From Vibrio sp. RE86 (GTDB lineage Bacteria; Pseudomonadota; Gammaproteobacteria; Enterobacterales; Vibrionaceae), in contig NZ_VTXI01000004.1 in the NCBI RefSeq assembly GCF_013114545.1, positions 124,001-188,000 of the forward strand: a DNA stretch of 64,000 bases. Reading direction: 5' to 3'. Position numbers and translations under genes: made by a program. The notes below the pieces were generated by a model. The model saw nothing but the letters and a program-made list of their open reading frames with translations, was not told where the DNA came from and did no database searches. Position 1 is the stretch's first letter. Each line of letters opens with the position of its first letter. Below are positions 10,623 through 19,099 of the stretch, in pieces.

Positions 10623-11417
10623 TCAATTTAACAGAAGACTGTCATCAGTAAGCTCTTCTCCTCTAACTCTAGAGAACATTTCCAGTAAGTCGGGAACACC
10701 CATATTGGCCCTTTGCTCTCCTGCAACGTCCAAAACAATTTCACCTTGATGAAGCATGACAGTGCGGTCTCCACAAGCGAGTGCATCTTTCATCGAGTGC
10801 GTTACCATCATCACGGTTAAATTAAACTCTGAGACAATGGTTTTCGTCAGATCAATAATAAAGGCCGCCATGCGTGGGTCGAGTGCAGCAGTATGTTCAT
10901 CAAGTAACAAGAGTTTACTGTCCGACAACGTTGCCATGACCAAGCTTACGGCTTGCCGTTGCCCTCCGGATAACAGGCCAATACTGTCTCCAAGACGATC
11001 TTCTAGACCAAGGCCAAGAATGCTAATGCGCTCTTTGAACAGTTCACGCCTTTTTGATGATAGCGATAAGCTCCAACCGCGGCGCTTTCCACGCATATAG
11101 GCCAATGCCATATTCTCTTCAATGGTCAAATCCCCACATGTCCCTGCTAGGGGGTCTTGGAATACCCGAGCACACTGCTTCGCTCTTTGATCAACAGTCT
11201 GCTTTGTCACGTCCAGTTCATCGATAATCACTTGACCACCGACCATTGGTGTTTCACCGGTTACCGCACCAAGCAGTGTAGATTTGCCAGCACCATTTGA
11301 GCCGATCACGGTTAAAAACTGATGCTTTGGCACTTCTAAATCTACACCACGCAATGCTCTATTCTCGAGAATGGTGCCAGGATTAAAGGTCACCTGAATA
11401 TCTTCAAGACGAATCAT
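10623..11417 (-). CDS. ABC transporter ATP-binding protein (partner of a PF04392-type uptake system)
   Basis: The 264-residue ATPase drives an uptake transporter with the two upstream genes. Walker A is GSNGAGKST at 39-47, the signature is LSGGQRQ at 149-155, and Walker B runs into LLLLDEHTAALDP, where the DEHTAALDP wording is typical of this subfamily. The C-terminus has no extra regulatory domain. The start overlaps the stop of the permease gene by 4 bp (ATGA type), indicating translational coupling. The substrate is not evident. Related three-gene sets in Gram-positives (TrpXYZ) carry tryptophan, but nothing here proves that. Confidence 0.9.
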   Translation of the reverse strand: MIRLEDIQVTFNPGTILENRALRGVDLEVPKHQFLTVIGSNGAGKSTLLGAVTGETPMVGGQVIIDELDVTKQTVDQRAKQCARVFQDPLAGTCGDLTIEENMALAYMRGKRRGWSLSLSSKRRELFKERISILGLGLEDRLGDSIGLLSGGQRQAVSLVMATLSDSKLLLLDEHTAALDPRMAAFIIDLTKTIVSEFNLTVMMVTHSMKDALACGDRTVMLHQGEIVLDVAGEQRANMGVPDLLEMFSRVRGEELTDDSLLLN

Positions 11418-12358
11418 GCCACTTCTCCCGAGTCTTTCCCTTGCCTTAATGATTTCTTCCCATGACTTGGGTCACTGCGCTTTTTTGACTTGAGGTTTCC
11501 TTTGATCTTCGGTGCAATCAATGCTGCCGCAACCAAAACAGCAGTCACGAGGTTGAGATCAGATGCTTGTAGCCCGAACATCCCTGAACTAAGCGCGAAC
11601 GCAACAGCCAAGCGATACAGTACAGAACCGACAATAACCGCCACAACCGCAACCCAAATTTTACGTCCTGGGATTAAAGTCTGGCCGAGGATAACAGCGG
11701 CTAGACCAACTACAATCGTACCAACCCCGGAAGTGACATCGGCGAAACTGTTGGTTTGCGCGAACAGTGCCCCAGAAAACCCAACAAAACCATTGGAAAG
11801 AGCCAAGCCAAAATAAGTGTAGAATGCGGTACTTGCACCTTGAGCAGACACCATTCGAGCGTTCACCCCTGTCGCTCGAAGTCCAAGCCCAAAGTCACTA
11901 TTGAGTAAACGAACCACCAGCCAAGCTGAGAATAAAACAAGGGCACCAACAACCAAAGGACGCACAAGCATCGGATCACCAATCGCTTCAAATGGCGTTA
12001 AGATTGTCTCTTCACCGAGCAGCGCCATATTGGGTCTGCCCATAATACGAATGTTTATCGAGAAGGCAGCTATCATGGTTAAGATCGACGCTAGCAGATG
12101 TAAAATCCCGCATCGAACCGCCAAAAAGGCCGTTACCCAACCTGTGGCAGCCCCCGCTAGAATAGCCATCAGTGTCGCGATCCAAGGGTTGATGCCCACC
12201 ACAATAGCCGTTGCTGCCACCGCTGCTCCCATAGGAAAACTGCCATCTACGCTAAGGTCTGGGAAATCAAGTACGCGGAATGTAAGGTAAACGCCAAGAG
12301 CGACCAATCCATACAACAAGCCAATTTCAAGCGCGCCAAAAAATGCAAAAGCAGACAT
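11414..12358 (-). CDS. ABC transporter permease (branched-chain amino-acid/sugar permease-like)
   Basis: A 314-residue integral membrane protein with about 8-9 hydrophobic segments of the PF02653 type. It begins MSAFAFFGALEIGLLYG and contains RVLDFPDLSVDGSF, the conserved phrase of the permeases paired with PF04392 binding proteins. The start at 12358 is preferred to an upstream in-frame ATG (12394) because GGGAG lies 8 nt before it. The C-terminal tail is basic (KSKKRSDPSHGKKSLRQ) and cytoplasmic. It is the second gene of a three-gene operon. Confidence 0.9.
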   Translation of the reverse strand: MSAFAFFGALEIGLLYGLVALGVYLTFRVLDFPDLSVDGSFPMGAAVAATAIVVGINPWIATLMAILAGAATGWVTAFLAVRCGILHLLASILTMIAAFSINIRIMGRPNMALLGEETILTPFEAIGDPMLVRPLVVGALVLFSAWLVVRLLNSDFGLGLRATGVNARMVSAQGASTAFYTYFGLALSNGFVGFSGALFAQTNSFADVTSGVGTIVVGLAAVILGQTLIPGRKIWVAVVAVIVGSVLYRLAVAFALSSGMFGLQASDLNLVTAVLVAAALIAPKIKGNLKSKKRSDPSHGKKSLRQGKDSGEVA

Positions 12359-12430
12359 GTAATACTCCCTGTCTGTAAAAGATAGGCGCCTCAAACATAC
12401 GTATTTAGCCCATGTTTGAGGCAGACATGA

Positions 12431-13396
12431 TTACTTCACGCTTGTCGCTCGATCTAAGACAGATTGAGGGATATCAACACCAAGCTTTGCTGCTGCTGTT
12501 TTGTTAACAACGAGATCTGAACCCTGTGCGATTTTTACATCCAGAGAACCAGGCTGAGCACCTTCGATAATCGCTGCAACGTATTCTGCGGTTTGAACCC
12601 CTACTTGGTAGTAGTCAAAACCAAGACTTGCGATCGCACCTTTTTCAACGTAAGACGTGGCGCCACCCATCACTGGAGTTTTCGACTGGTTTGCCGCGAC
12701 AATCATCCCTTCAATCGCACTAGCAACAGTGTTATCCGTTGGTGCATAAATCACATCAGACTTCGCTGCTATCGCTTGTGTGGCAGATTGAACATCCGCG
12801 CTTTTTAGTGCCGTCGCTTCAACCACTTCAAGTCCATGTTCCTGAGCACTTTGTTTGAGCAGATCAACCAGTGTTACCGCGTTTGCTTCACCTGGATTGA
12901 ATACCACGCCGATTGATTTAACACTTGGCATGATCTCTTTAATCAGCGCCACGTGTTGGTTTACTGGAGAGAGATCCGAAAGACCTGTTACATTTTTTCC
13001 TGGTTGCTCAAGCGTCTTTACTAACTTAGCACCCACAGGGTCCGTTACTGCGGTGAAAACAACTGGGATGGAGCGAGTAGCGGAAACCAAGGCTTGCGCA
13101 GTTGGCGTTGCAATCCCCACCAGAACATCGGGCTTTTCACCGACGTATTGGCGCGCGATTTGAACCGCAATAGCCGGGTTGCCTTGAGCCGTTTTGTAAT
13201 CAAAATCGAGGTTTTTGCCTTGCTCATACCCTTTTGCTTTTAGGCCGTCGATCAGCCCTTGGCGAGTCGCATCTAAAGCTGGGTGCTCAACGATTTGAGA
13301 AACAGCCACTTTGGCTGTTTTTGCCATGATTGACACGGAAGTGAGTAATGCTGCACCTGCTAGGGCAACAGTAGCAATGACTTTTGCTGCTTTCAT
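12431..13396 (-). CDS. ABC transporter substrate-binding protein, PF04392 (ABC_sub_bind) family
   Basis: A periplasmic binding protein with a Sec signal peptide (MKAAKVIATVALAGAALL ending near IMA|KTAKV). Family phrases are readable: VAVSQIVEHPALDATRQG, FTAVTDPVGAKLV, VTGLSDLSPV, IGVVFNPGEANAVT and YAPTDNTVASA. The ATG at 13396 has AAGGAG 7 nt upstream. The frame stays open for 41 more codons to an ATG at 13519, but those codons would bury the signal peptide. It has 321 residues and is the first gene of the operon. The substrate is unknown; for this family it is usually inferred to be an amino acid or purine. Confidence 0.9.
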   Translation of the reverse strand: MKAAKVIATVALAGAALLTSVSIMAKTAKVAVSQIVEHPALDATRQGLIDGLKAKGYEQGKNLDFDYKTAQGNPAIAVQIARQYVGEKPDVLVGIATPTAQALVSATRSIPVVFTAVTDPVGAKLVKTLEQPGKNVTGLSDLSPVNQHVALIKEIMPSVKSIGVVFNPGEANAVTLVDLLKQSAQEHGLEVVEATALKSADVQSATQAIAAKSDVIYAPTDNTVASAIEGMIVAANQSKTPVMGGATSYVEKGAIASLGFDYYQVGVQTAEYVAAIIEGAQPGSLDVKIAQGSDLVVNKTAAAKLGVDIPQSVLDRATSVK

Positions 13397-13720
13397 CTTA
13401 ACTCCTTGATGGTAAAGCAACCTGCCGACACCAAGACGCCACAGCATCAACGGCGACATACCCGCCATCAACGCTGAGTAATTGGCAATCAATGAGAAAA
13501 AGAGAGATGAACACCACATACTTCCTGACTTATGGCACTGAACATCGTCACATCGAGTTAACTATCAGCAGACTGTTTTAAGCAATATTAATGTTGTGTT
13601 TGAACGAATATCTTATTTTTATAAATCTGTTCATTTTGTGAACACATTAATTATTACCAGTTAGATGTGTAAAAGAAAAGCAAGATTTAACATTTAAATA
13701 ACAAAAGGAGATCCATCTAG
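13397..13720 (-). promoter_or_regulatory. Upstream region of the PF04392 ABC operon with a palindromic operator candidate
   Basis: A 324-bp gap between the methyltransferase stop and the ABC operon. It is AT-rich at 13560-13720. TGTTCA-TTTTG-TGAACA at 13628-13644 is a perfect 6-bp inverted repeat with 5-bp spacing, resembling a repressor or activator site. A second small hairpin (GGCG/CGCC) lies close to the start. No RNA gene or terminator is recognised. Confidence 0.5.
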
Positions 13721-14920
13721 CTAATTCTCTTTTTTCGCATGAATCAAAAGATTACGTGGTGTTGTTTCTCTAGAACAGAACTCAGATAGTTCGACTTCAT
13801 ATCCATTGTCTTCAAGGTAAAGCACCTTATCGAAAGCTAACCATAATTCGAGAAGACGGCGATAAGGCTGCTGAACTAAACTGATTCGCTCCATTTGCCA
13901 GTATCGGCTGATTCCCTTTGCTTCAAACCGATCGAAATCTACCTTTGGCAACTCAATGCCTTTACGTTCACAAGCCCACTGACAAAACGCTTCAAAGCCA
14001 TCCGATAGCTGTGATTTTTTGATACTAGGGACAGGTTGGTATTGCTCAATAGACAAACACTCCCTTAGCAACGCATCAAAGCCTAACCGATAGGTCATCT
14101 CTTGCATTCGATGTCGGCGAACACGCTCTCCACCGGTCACCGTTTCTTGAAGGGGAATACGAAGCTCGGACTTGGTCAACGCTAACTGAGACGTCTGGGC
14201 TACCTTGGAAAGCGGTTGATAAGTCTCAGCCTCAATGAGGTGATAGCAACAAGGGGAAATCGTCATAGCAGGCAGTTGCCTGTCTACCCCTTTAATCAAA
14301 AGAGAGACATGAAGATCACCACACGCATGCAAAGCAACAGCATGCTGACGTTCATTAAAGACCTCTAAAGACTCCTCAGACAACGCATCACCCTGTACAA
14401 ATGTCATTGGTAACTGCTGTTTATCTGCCTCTGCTTGGCCAGAATCACACAGCGCTTGCTGATACTCGAAACTTGTCACAGGTTGTGAAGACTGACTGGC
14501 TAAGATGCGCCCCAGAAATCCTTTACCTGAACACCACTCAAGCCACTCGCTCCCGTTATGGGCAGTAAGAACGGCCTCCCCCATTGACAGGATTTGCTCA
14601 AGTTTTCTGCCCGGTACGCCTGTTTCTACGCCACGGTCCAAGGTCAACCCCTCACATTTTAATTGAGGAAGTGAAGATACCCACTGCGAGATTTGACTTA
14701 ATTGAGGTAAATACTCCGACATCGCTTCAAGCAACTTAGCATTATCTTGCTTGAAGGCATCGATTTCGGTTTCTGAGAGGGCGTTTAACCAAGCACATAA
14801 TTGTGGCTCAGAGCCGCGCCATGGCAGGTCAATTTGCTGGCTTGCAAAGAATGGTTCGAATCGCCAAAGGGCTTGATTGGCAATTAGGAATGAATCCAGA
14901 GATTGGAACTGACGTGACAT
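13721..14920 (-). CDS. SAM-dependent methyltransferase (PF13679-like, METTL25-type domain)
   Basis: A 399-residue cytoplasmic protein. A Rossmann methyltransferase core is readable: EWCSGKGFLGRIL (SAM-binding loop, about residues 123-136), LHACGDLHVSLL (about 198) and SPCCYHL (about 223). The SPCCYH motif with paired cysteines is characteristic of the PF13679 group that includes eukaryotic METTL25 and GSTCD. The substrate is not known; RNA is a guess from the family. Its ribosome binding site GGGGGAAG is enclosed in a hairpin touching the ATG. It is followed by the ABC operon and preceded by cysB, all on one strand. Confidence 0.8.
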   Translation of the reverse strand: MSRQFQSLDSFLIANQALWRFEPFFASQQIDLPWRGSEPQLCAWLNALSETEIDAFKQDNAKLLEAMSEYLPQLSQISQWVSSLPQLKCEGLTLDRGVETGVPGRKLEQILSMGEAVLTAHNGSEWLEWCSGKGFLGRILASQSSQPVTSFEYQQALCDSGQAEADKQQLPMTFVQGDALSEESLEVFNERQHAVALHACGDLHVSLLIKGVDRQLPAMTISPCCYHLIEAETYQPLSKVAQTSQLALTKSELRIPLQETVTGGERVRRHRMQEMTYRLGFDALLRECLSIEQYQPVPSIKKSQLSDGFEAFCQWACERKGIELPKVDFDRFEAKGISRYWQMERISLVQQPYRRLLELWLAFDKVLYLEDNGYEVELSEFCSRETTPRNLLIHAKKEN

Positions 14921-14956
14921 GACTTCCCCCTTAAAAGCGTAGTGTAGAGGGAAGTC
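14921..14956 (-). promoter_or_regulatory. Hairpin enclosing the methyltransferase ribosome binding site
   Basis: On the minus strand GACTTCCC and GGGAAGTC form a perfect 8-bp stem around a 20-nt loop. The 3' arm holds the Shine-Dalgarno GGGGGAAG and ends directly at the ATG. There is no T-run, so it is not a terminator. It fills most of the 54-nt gap after cysB and would hinder initiation unless opened. Confidence 0.6.
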
Positions 14957-14974
14957 TAGTGAGATGGTAGCGGA

Positions 14975-15967
<993 letters not shown>

Positions 15968-16246
15968 TTATCGACGCCGCACAGCGAGCACACGTAGTTT
16001 ATAATATTTAGTTATAACGCCTATAGGGGAAAATTGATAGTCCGATCTAGTATATGCCTGACAAATTGGGGGCAAATTTTCTGGGCAGCGTTTATTTTGC
16101 AACCAATTACTCAGAATGAGCTTTGCAAAGTGTATTTTCGTTAATAAAATTACTAAGTTGAGCAATAATGCAAAAGAGATACAGCCGTATAGCAGAATCG
16201 TGTATGCTTACTGGCTAGCTATTAAAAAACATAAGATACGGAATTT

Positions 16247-17011
16247 ATGAATATTGGGTTAATCATAGCTTTAGTTGCCATCTTACTCGTGCTGGTTCTG
16301 GGGTATAACATTATGCTTCAGTACAAGGTGAAAGCTGAAACTGCGCGCAAACAGGAAAGTTCGCGTTACCTGCAGATCATCGATGCGACTGAAGAGCTAA
16401 TCGGTCACGCCCATCACATGCCATACAGTAAAGATCTTCTCGTCTGTTTAAACACCCGTATCTTGGATGCTTTGCAGAACATGTATGAGCTTGACCCCAA
16501 GAACAAGCAGTTGCAGCAACGTGTTGAAAACGTAAAGGATCAAATCAAACAGCTAGATGATAATTATAAAGGTGGTGAGAGCACTACCTTTAAGGTGCCA
16601 AGTAGTGATAAGCAAGCGATCATGATGCTTAAACTGGTTAAGCGCCTTCGTGACACCATCCGCAGCGAACACAATAAGGGTCGTTTTGAAACGCAAGCCT
16701 ATGTTGCTGAGAATGCGCGCCTTGAAACTATCCAGATTCGAATTAACATCGAAAACGTTATCAAACGCTCAAACGACGCGATTGTTCGTGGCCAACCAGG
16801 TACTGCAATTCAATTACTAAAAAAAGGCTTAGACGCGCTTAGTACTAAGAATGATGCGTACTCAAACCAAGCACGCGAAAAGCTGCAATCAATGTTTGAC
16901 GACTTAGAGTCCAAACGCCAGACTAAAAATGCAGAAGAGCTTCATCAGCTCGAAGAAAATCAACGTAAAAATGATATGGATGCGCTCTTCGGTGAGAAGA
17001 AAAAGTGGTAA
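16247..17011 (+). CDS. Membrane-anchored coiled-coil protein of unknown function
   Basis: A 254-residue protein I do not recognise as a characterised family. One N-terminal membrane segment (residues 3-22) is followed by a long, charged, mostly helical cytoplasmic part. Stretches such as LQQRVENVKDQIKQLDDNY and DDLESKRQTKNAEELHQLEENQR predict coiled coils. GQPGTAIQLLKKGLDAL resembles a TPR-like helix pair. There are no catalytic motifs and no Cys cluster. A terminator follows, so it is a single gene between cysB (divergent) and miaE. A scaffolding or membrane-linked role is only a guess. Confidence 0.75.
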   Translation: MNIGLIIALVAILLVLVLGYNIMLQYKVKAETARKQESSRYLQIIDATEELIGHAHHMPYSKDLLVCLNTRILDALQNMYELDPKNKQLQQRVENVKDQIKQLDDNYKGGESTTFKVPSSDKQAIMMLKLVKRLRDTIRSEHNKGRFETQAYVAENARLETIQIRINIENVIKRSNDAIVRGQPGTAIQLLKKGLDALSTKNDAYSNQAREKLQSMFDDLESKRQTKNAEELHQLEENQRKNDMDALFGEKKKW

Positions 17012-17035
17012 ACTAGCTGCTATATACACAAGTTT

Positions 17036-17065
17036 AAAAGGTCGCTATTGCGGCCTTTTCTTTTT
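17036..17065 (+). terminator. Intrinsic terminator before miaE
   Basis: GGTCGC and GCGGCC (one G-T pair) around TATT are flanked by AAAA and TTTTCTTTTT. Confidence 0.85.
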
Positions 17066-17087
17066 CCAAAGTTAAGTAATACCCAAG

Positions 17088-17858
17088 ATGATCGAACTAG
17101 ACCAATATCAATCCCTGCTTGAACCTATAAATGAATTCTTACAATGCCCAACACCTGATGCTTGGGTAGAGGAGGCTCGAAAGCCCGAGAACCTCAAAGT
17201 AGTATTGATCGATCACCTGCTATGTGAATTGAAAGCGGGTCAATCAGCGATGTATTTAATTCGTAAATATGCCGTCGATAAGTCGAGTGCTCATAGCCTT
17301 CTAGATTGGTTCAAACCTTACGAAGATTTTGCTTACCGTAAAACGGGAAACCTCGAGACGTTAAAAGGTAAAAGCAATATCTCGAAATCCATCATGGCGA
17401 AATCTAATTCGCCTTACAGCCAAGACTTAATTGACAAAATGGTGCTGCTGATTAAAGAAGAGCTTCACCACTTTTACCAAGTGCTTGAAATTATGGACTC
17501 ACGCGGCATTGATTATGAACCTGTGCAAGCCAGCCGATATGCGAAAGGGCTTATTGGTAAAATGGCGACACATGAACCTCAAACCTTAATCGATAAGCTC
17601 ATTATTGGGGCTTACATTGAAGCGCGTTCATGTGAACGCTTTGCAAAACTGTCTCCACACATGGATGAAGACATTGCTAAGTTCTATGTGTCGTTACTTC
17701 GCTCCGAAGCGAGGCATTATCAAGATTACTTAACCCTTGCCGAAGAGATCGCTGGAGAAGATATCACGCAACGTATCGAGTACTTTGGTCAGTTAGAAGC
17801 AGAGCTAATTTCATCTCCAGATCATGATTTTAAGTTTCATAGTGGTGTACCCGCTTAA
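17088..17858 (+). CDS. miaE: tRNA-(ms2io6A37) hydroxylase MiaE
   Basis: An oxygen-dependent diiron enzyme that hydroxylates the isopentenyl side chain of ms2i6A at position 37 of tRNAs reading U-starting codons. The 256-residue helical bundle shows the carboxylate and histidine ligands of a ferritin-like diiron site: KEELHHFYQ (about 123-131), EARSCERF and SEARHYQDY. The length matches the family. It lies behind its own upstream terminator, so it probably has a promoter in the 76-bp gap. Confidence 0.95.
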   Translation: MIELDQYQSLLEPINEFLQCPTPDAWVEEARKPENLKVVLIDHLLCELKAGQSAMYLIRKYAVDKSSAHSLLDWFKPYEDFAYRKTGNLETLKGKSNISKSIMAKSNSPYSQDLIDKMVLLIKEELHHFYQVLEIMDSRGIDYEPVQASRYAKGLIGKMATHEPQTLIDKLIIGAYIEARSCERFAKLSPHMDEDIAKFYVSLLRSEARHYQDYLTLAEEIAGEDITQRIEYFGQLEAELISSPDHDFKFHSGVPA

Positions 17859-17862
17859 CCAG

Positions 17863-17890
17863 AAAAGGATGCGTCGCGCATCCTTTTTTA
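17863..17890 (+). terminator. Terminator of miaE, possibly bidirectional
   Basis: AAAAGGATGCG and CGCATCC around TCG are followed by TTTTTT. The opposing A-run suggests it may also stop the RelA/SpoT-like pair transcribed from the right. Confidence 0.85.
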
Positions 17891-17905
17891 CTCTTCTGCA
17901 TTCTA

Positions 17906-19084
17906 TTACAGCAACGCTTCTCCAAGCCCAGCGGCATAGAGCTTCTTACTGATTCGATTAAGTGCTTCAGCTTGGTTAGCTTCAATCACTAGCGTCCCTT
18001 TGCTTTTCAATACATCCATCATGGCTTCGACACAATCGGCTTCAGCAGCAATTCCATCGAGTTTCGCTCTGATAAAGCCAAACCAATCGTCGTCCATTTT
18101 CTTTTTAACCTTTTCAATCACTTCAGGACTTGTGACCTGAAACTGTTGACGGTTATCAAAGGCATTCTGATTTGTTCGTGCAATATCATAAACGATATGT
18201 GCTTTCTTCTTAGCAATTAGCATTCCTGGGATATTCAACTGAAGCTCAGCTATTTGACCGCCACTCATTTTCAAAAAGAACTTGATATCCTTATAGCCAC
18301 TGCTGTCAGGAGCTACGTTATGCTGCTGTAAAGCACTTCCGCCGCTAGCAAGTTGATATCTATCTTTAAGTGACTTTTGATGCTTAGCAACGGCTTTAAA
18401 CTCTTCTGTGCCACAAATAAATAACTTAGCAGCCTGCAGATCTTTGAATTTCTTCACTTTGACCGTAATACGAGCACAATCTTTTAAGTCACCGACATCG
18501 TTGGTTCGCATTCGAGTGGTAATCTTAGCCAATGCACCGCTATAACTCTTAATTCCACCATAGGCGCCTGGAGGAAAACTCACTTCAGCACCGAAAGCTA
18601 CTTTGAGACGCTCAGCAAAGGTGTTGAGTTCAACTTGTGCTTGGATGATCTCTTTGAACATTAAAAACAACTGCTTGCGTTTTAATTTAGCATTCGCGAC
18701 CTGATTCTTGCCATGGAAGTCCATCGCTTTCGTATTGAGTACTTTCTTTCCCGCTGCATTTGTTTCCAGATGCTGTGCAACATCTGCATCTAGATATTCT
18801 GCTAAGTGAGCATCATCCGTTAAGATATCGTGCATCAACTTACACATCTTGCCTTCATCAGTTTTCTGAAAGCTTTTTGACTTCAGCTTGCTTCTCAGCT
18901 CCGCTAAGCTCGATTGGTACTCATTTTGATTAACTAGGCGAAAACCCTGAGAAAGGTGCGCTGATTGATTTATCCGCTTAAGCACTTCGGCTTTGATCTT
19001 AGCGACATCGCCCACGCTCACTTTTTTATTTGCTACTCCAGAAAGCGCGTCACTGCCAACTGAAGCTGATAATGTATCTGTCAT
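17906..19084 (-). CDS. Divergent RelA/SpoT synthetase-fold protein, paralogue A
   Basis: A 392-residue cytoplasmic protein with no signal peptide or membrane segment. Residues of about 160-300 follow the (p)ppGpp synthetase pattern. GIKSYSGALAKI resembles the ATP-binding KxxYS..KK region. GDLKDCARITV resembles DLIAIRxxV with the metal-binding Asp and the Arg. SSGYKDIKF resembles the G-loop NGYxSIH with the guanine-stacking Tyr. AELQLN with a later AHIVYDIAR resembles ExQIRT...AHWxYK. The HD hydrolase, TGS and ACT domains of RelA/SpoT are all absent. The G-loop His is Lys and the RT of QIRT is N. Function is unproven; an alarmone synthetase or a toxic pyrophosphokinase would fit. It is 15 bp downstream of its paralogue. 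Confidence 0.7.
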   Translation of the reverse strand: MTDTLSASVGSDALSGVANKKVSVGDVAKIKAEVLKRINQSAHLSQGFRLVNQNEYQSSLAELRSKLKSKSFQKTDEGKMCKLMHDILTDDAHLAEYLDADVAQHLETNAAGKKVLNTKAMDFHGKNQVANAKLKRKQLFLMFKEIIQAQVELNTFAERLKVAFGAEVSFPPGAYGGIKSYSGALAKITTRMRTNDVGDLKDCARITVKVKKFKDLQAAKLFICGTEEFKAVAKHQKSLKDRYQLASGGSALQQHNVAPDSSGYKDIKFFLKMSGGQIAELQLNIPGMLIAKKKAHIVYDIARTNQNAFDNRQQFQVTSPEVIEKVKKKMDDDWFGFIRAKLDGIAAEADCVEAMMDVLKSKGTLVIEANQAEALNRISKKLYAAGLGEALL

Positions 19085-19099
19085 TAAAACATCTCCAAC

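Noticed and set aside
11901..12290. 129-codon open frame opposite the ABC permease
   Set aside because: Shadow of a membrane protein gene. The Ala/Thr/Ile-rich translation reflects the opposite frame and no Shine-Dalgarno is present.
13397..13519. In-frame 41-codon extension of the PF04392 binding protein, considered as a Trp-type leader peptide
   Set aside because: It has only two Trp codons, far apart, no stop before the main gene and no attenuator structure. The main start has a good ribosome binding site and signal peptide.
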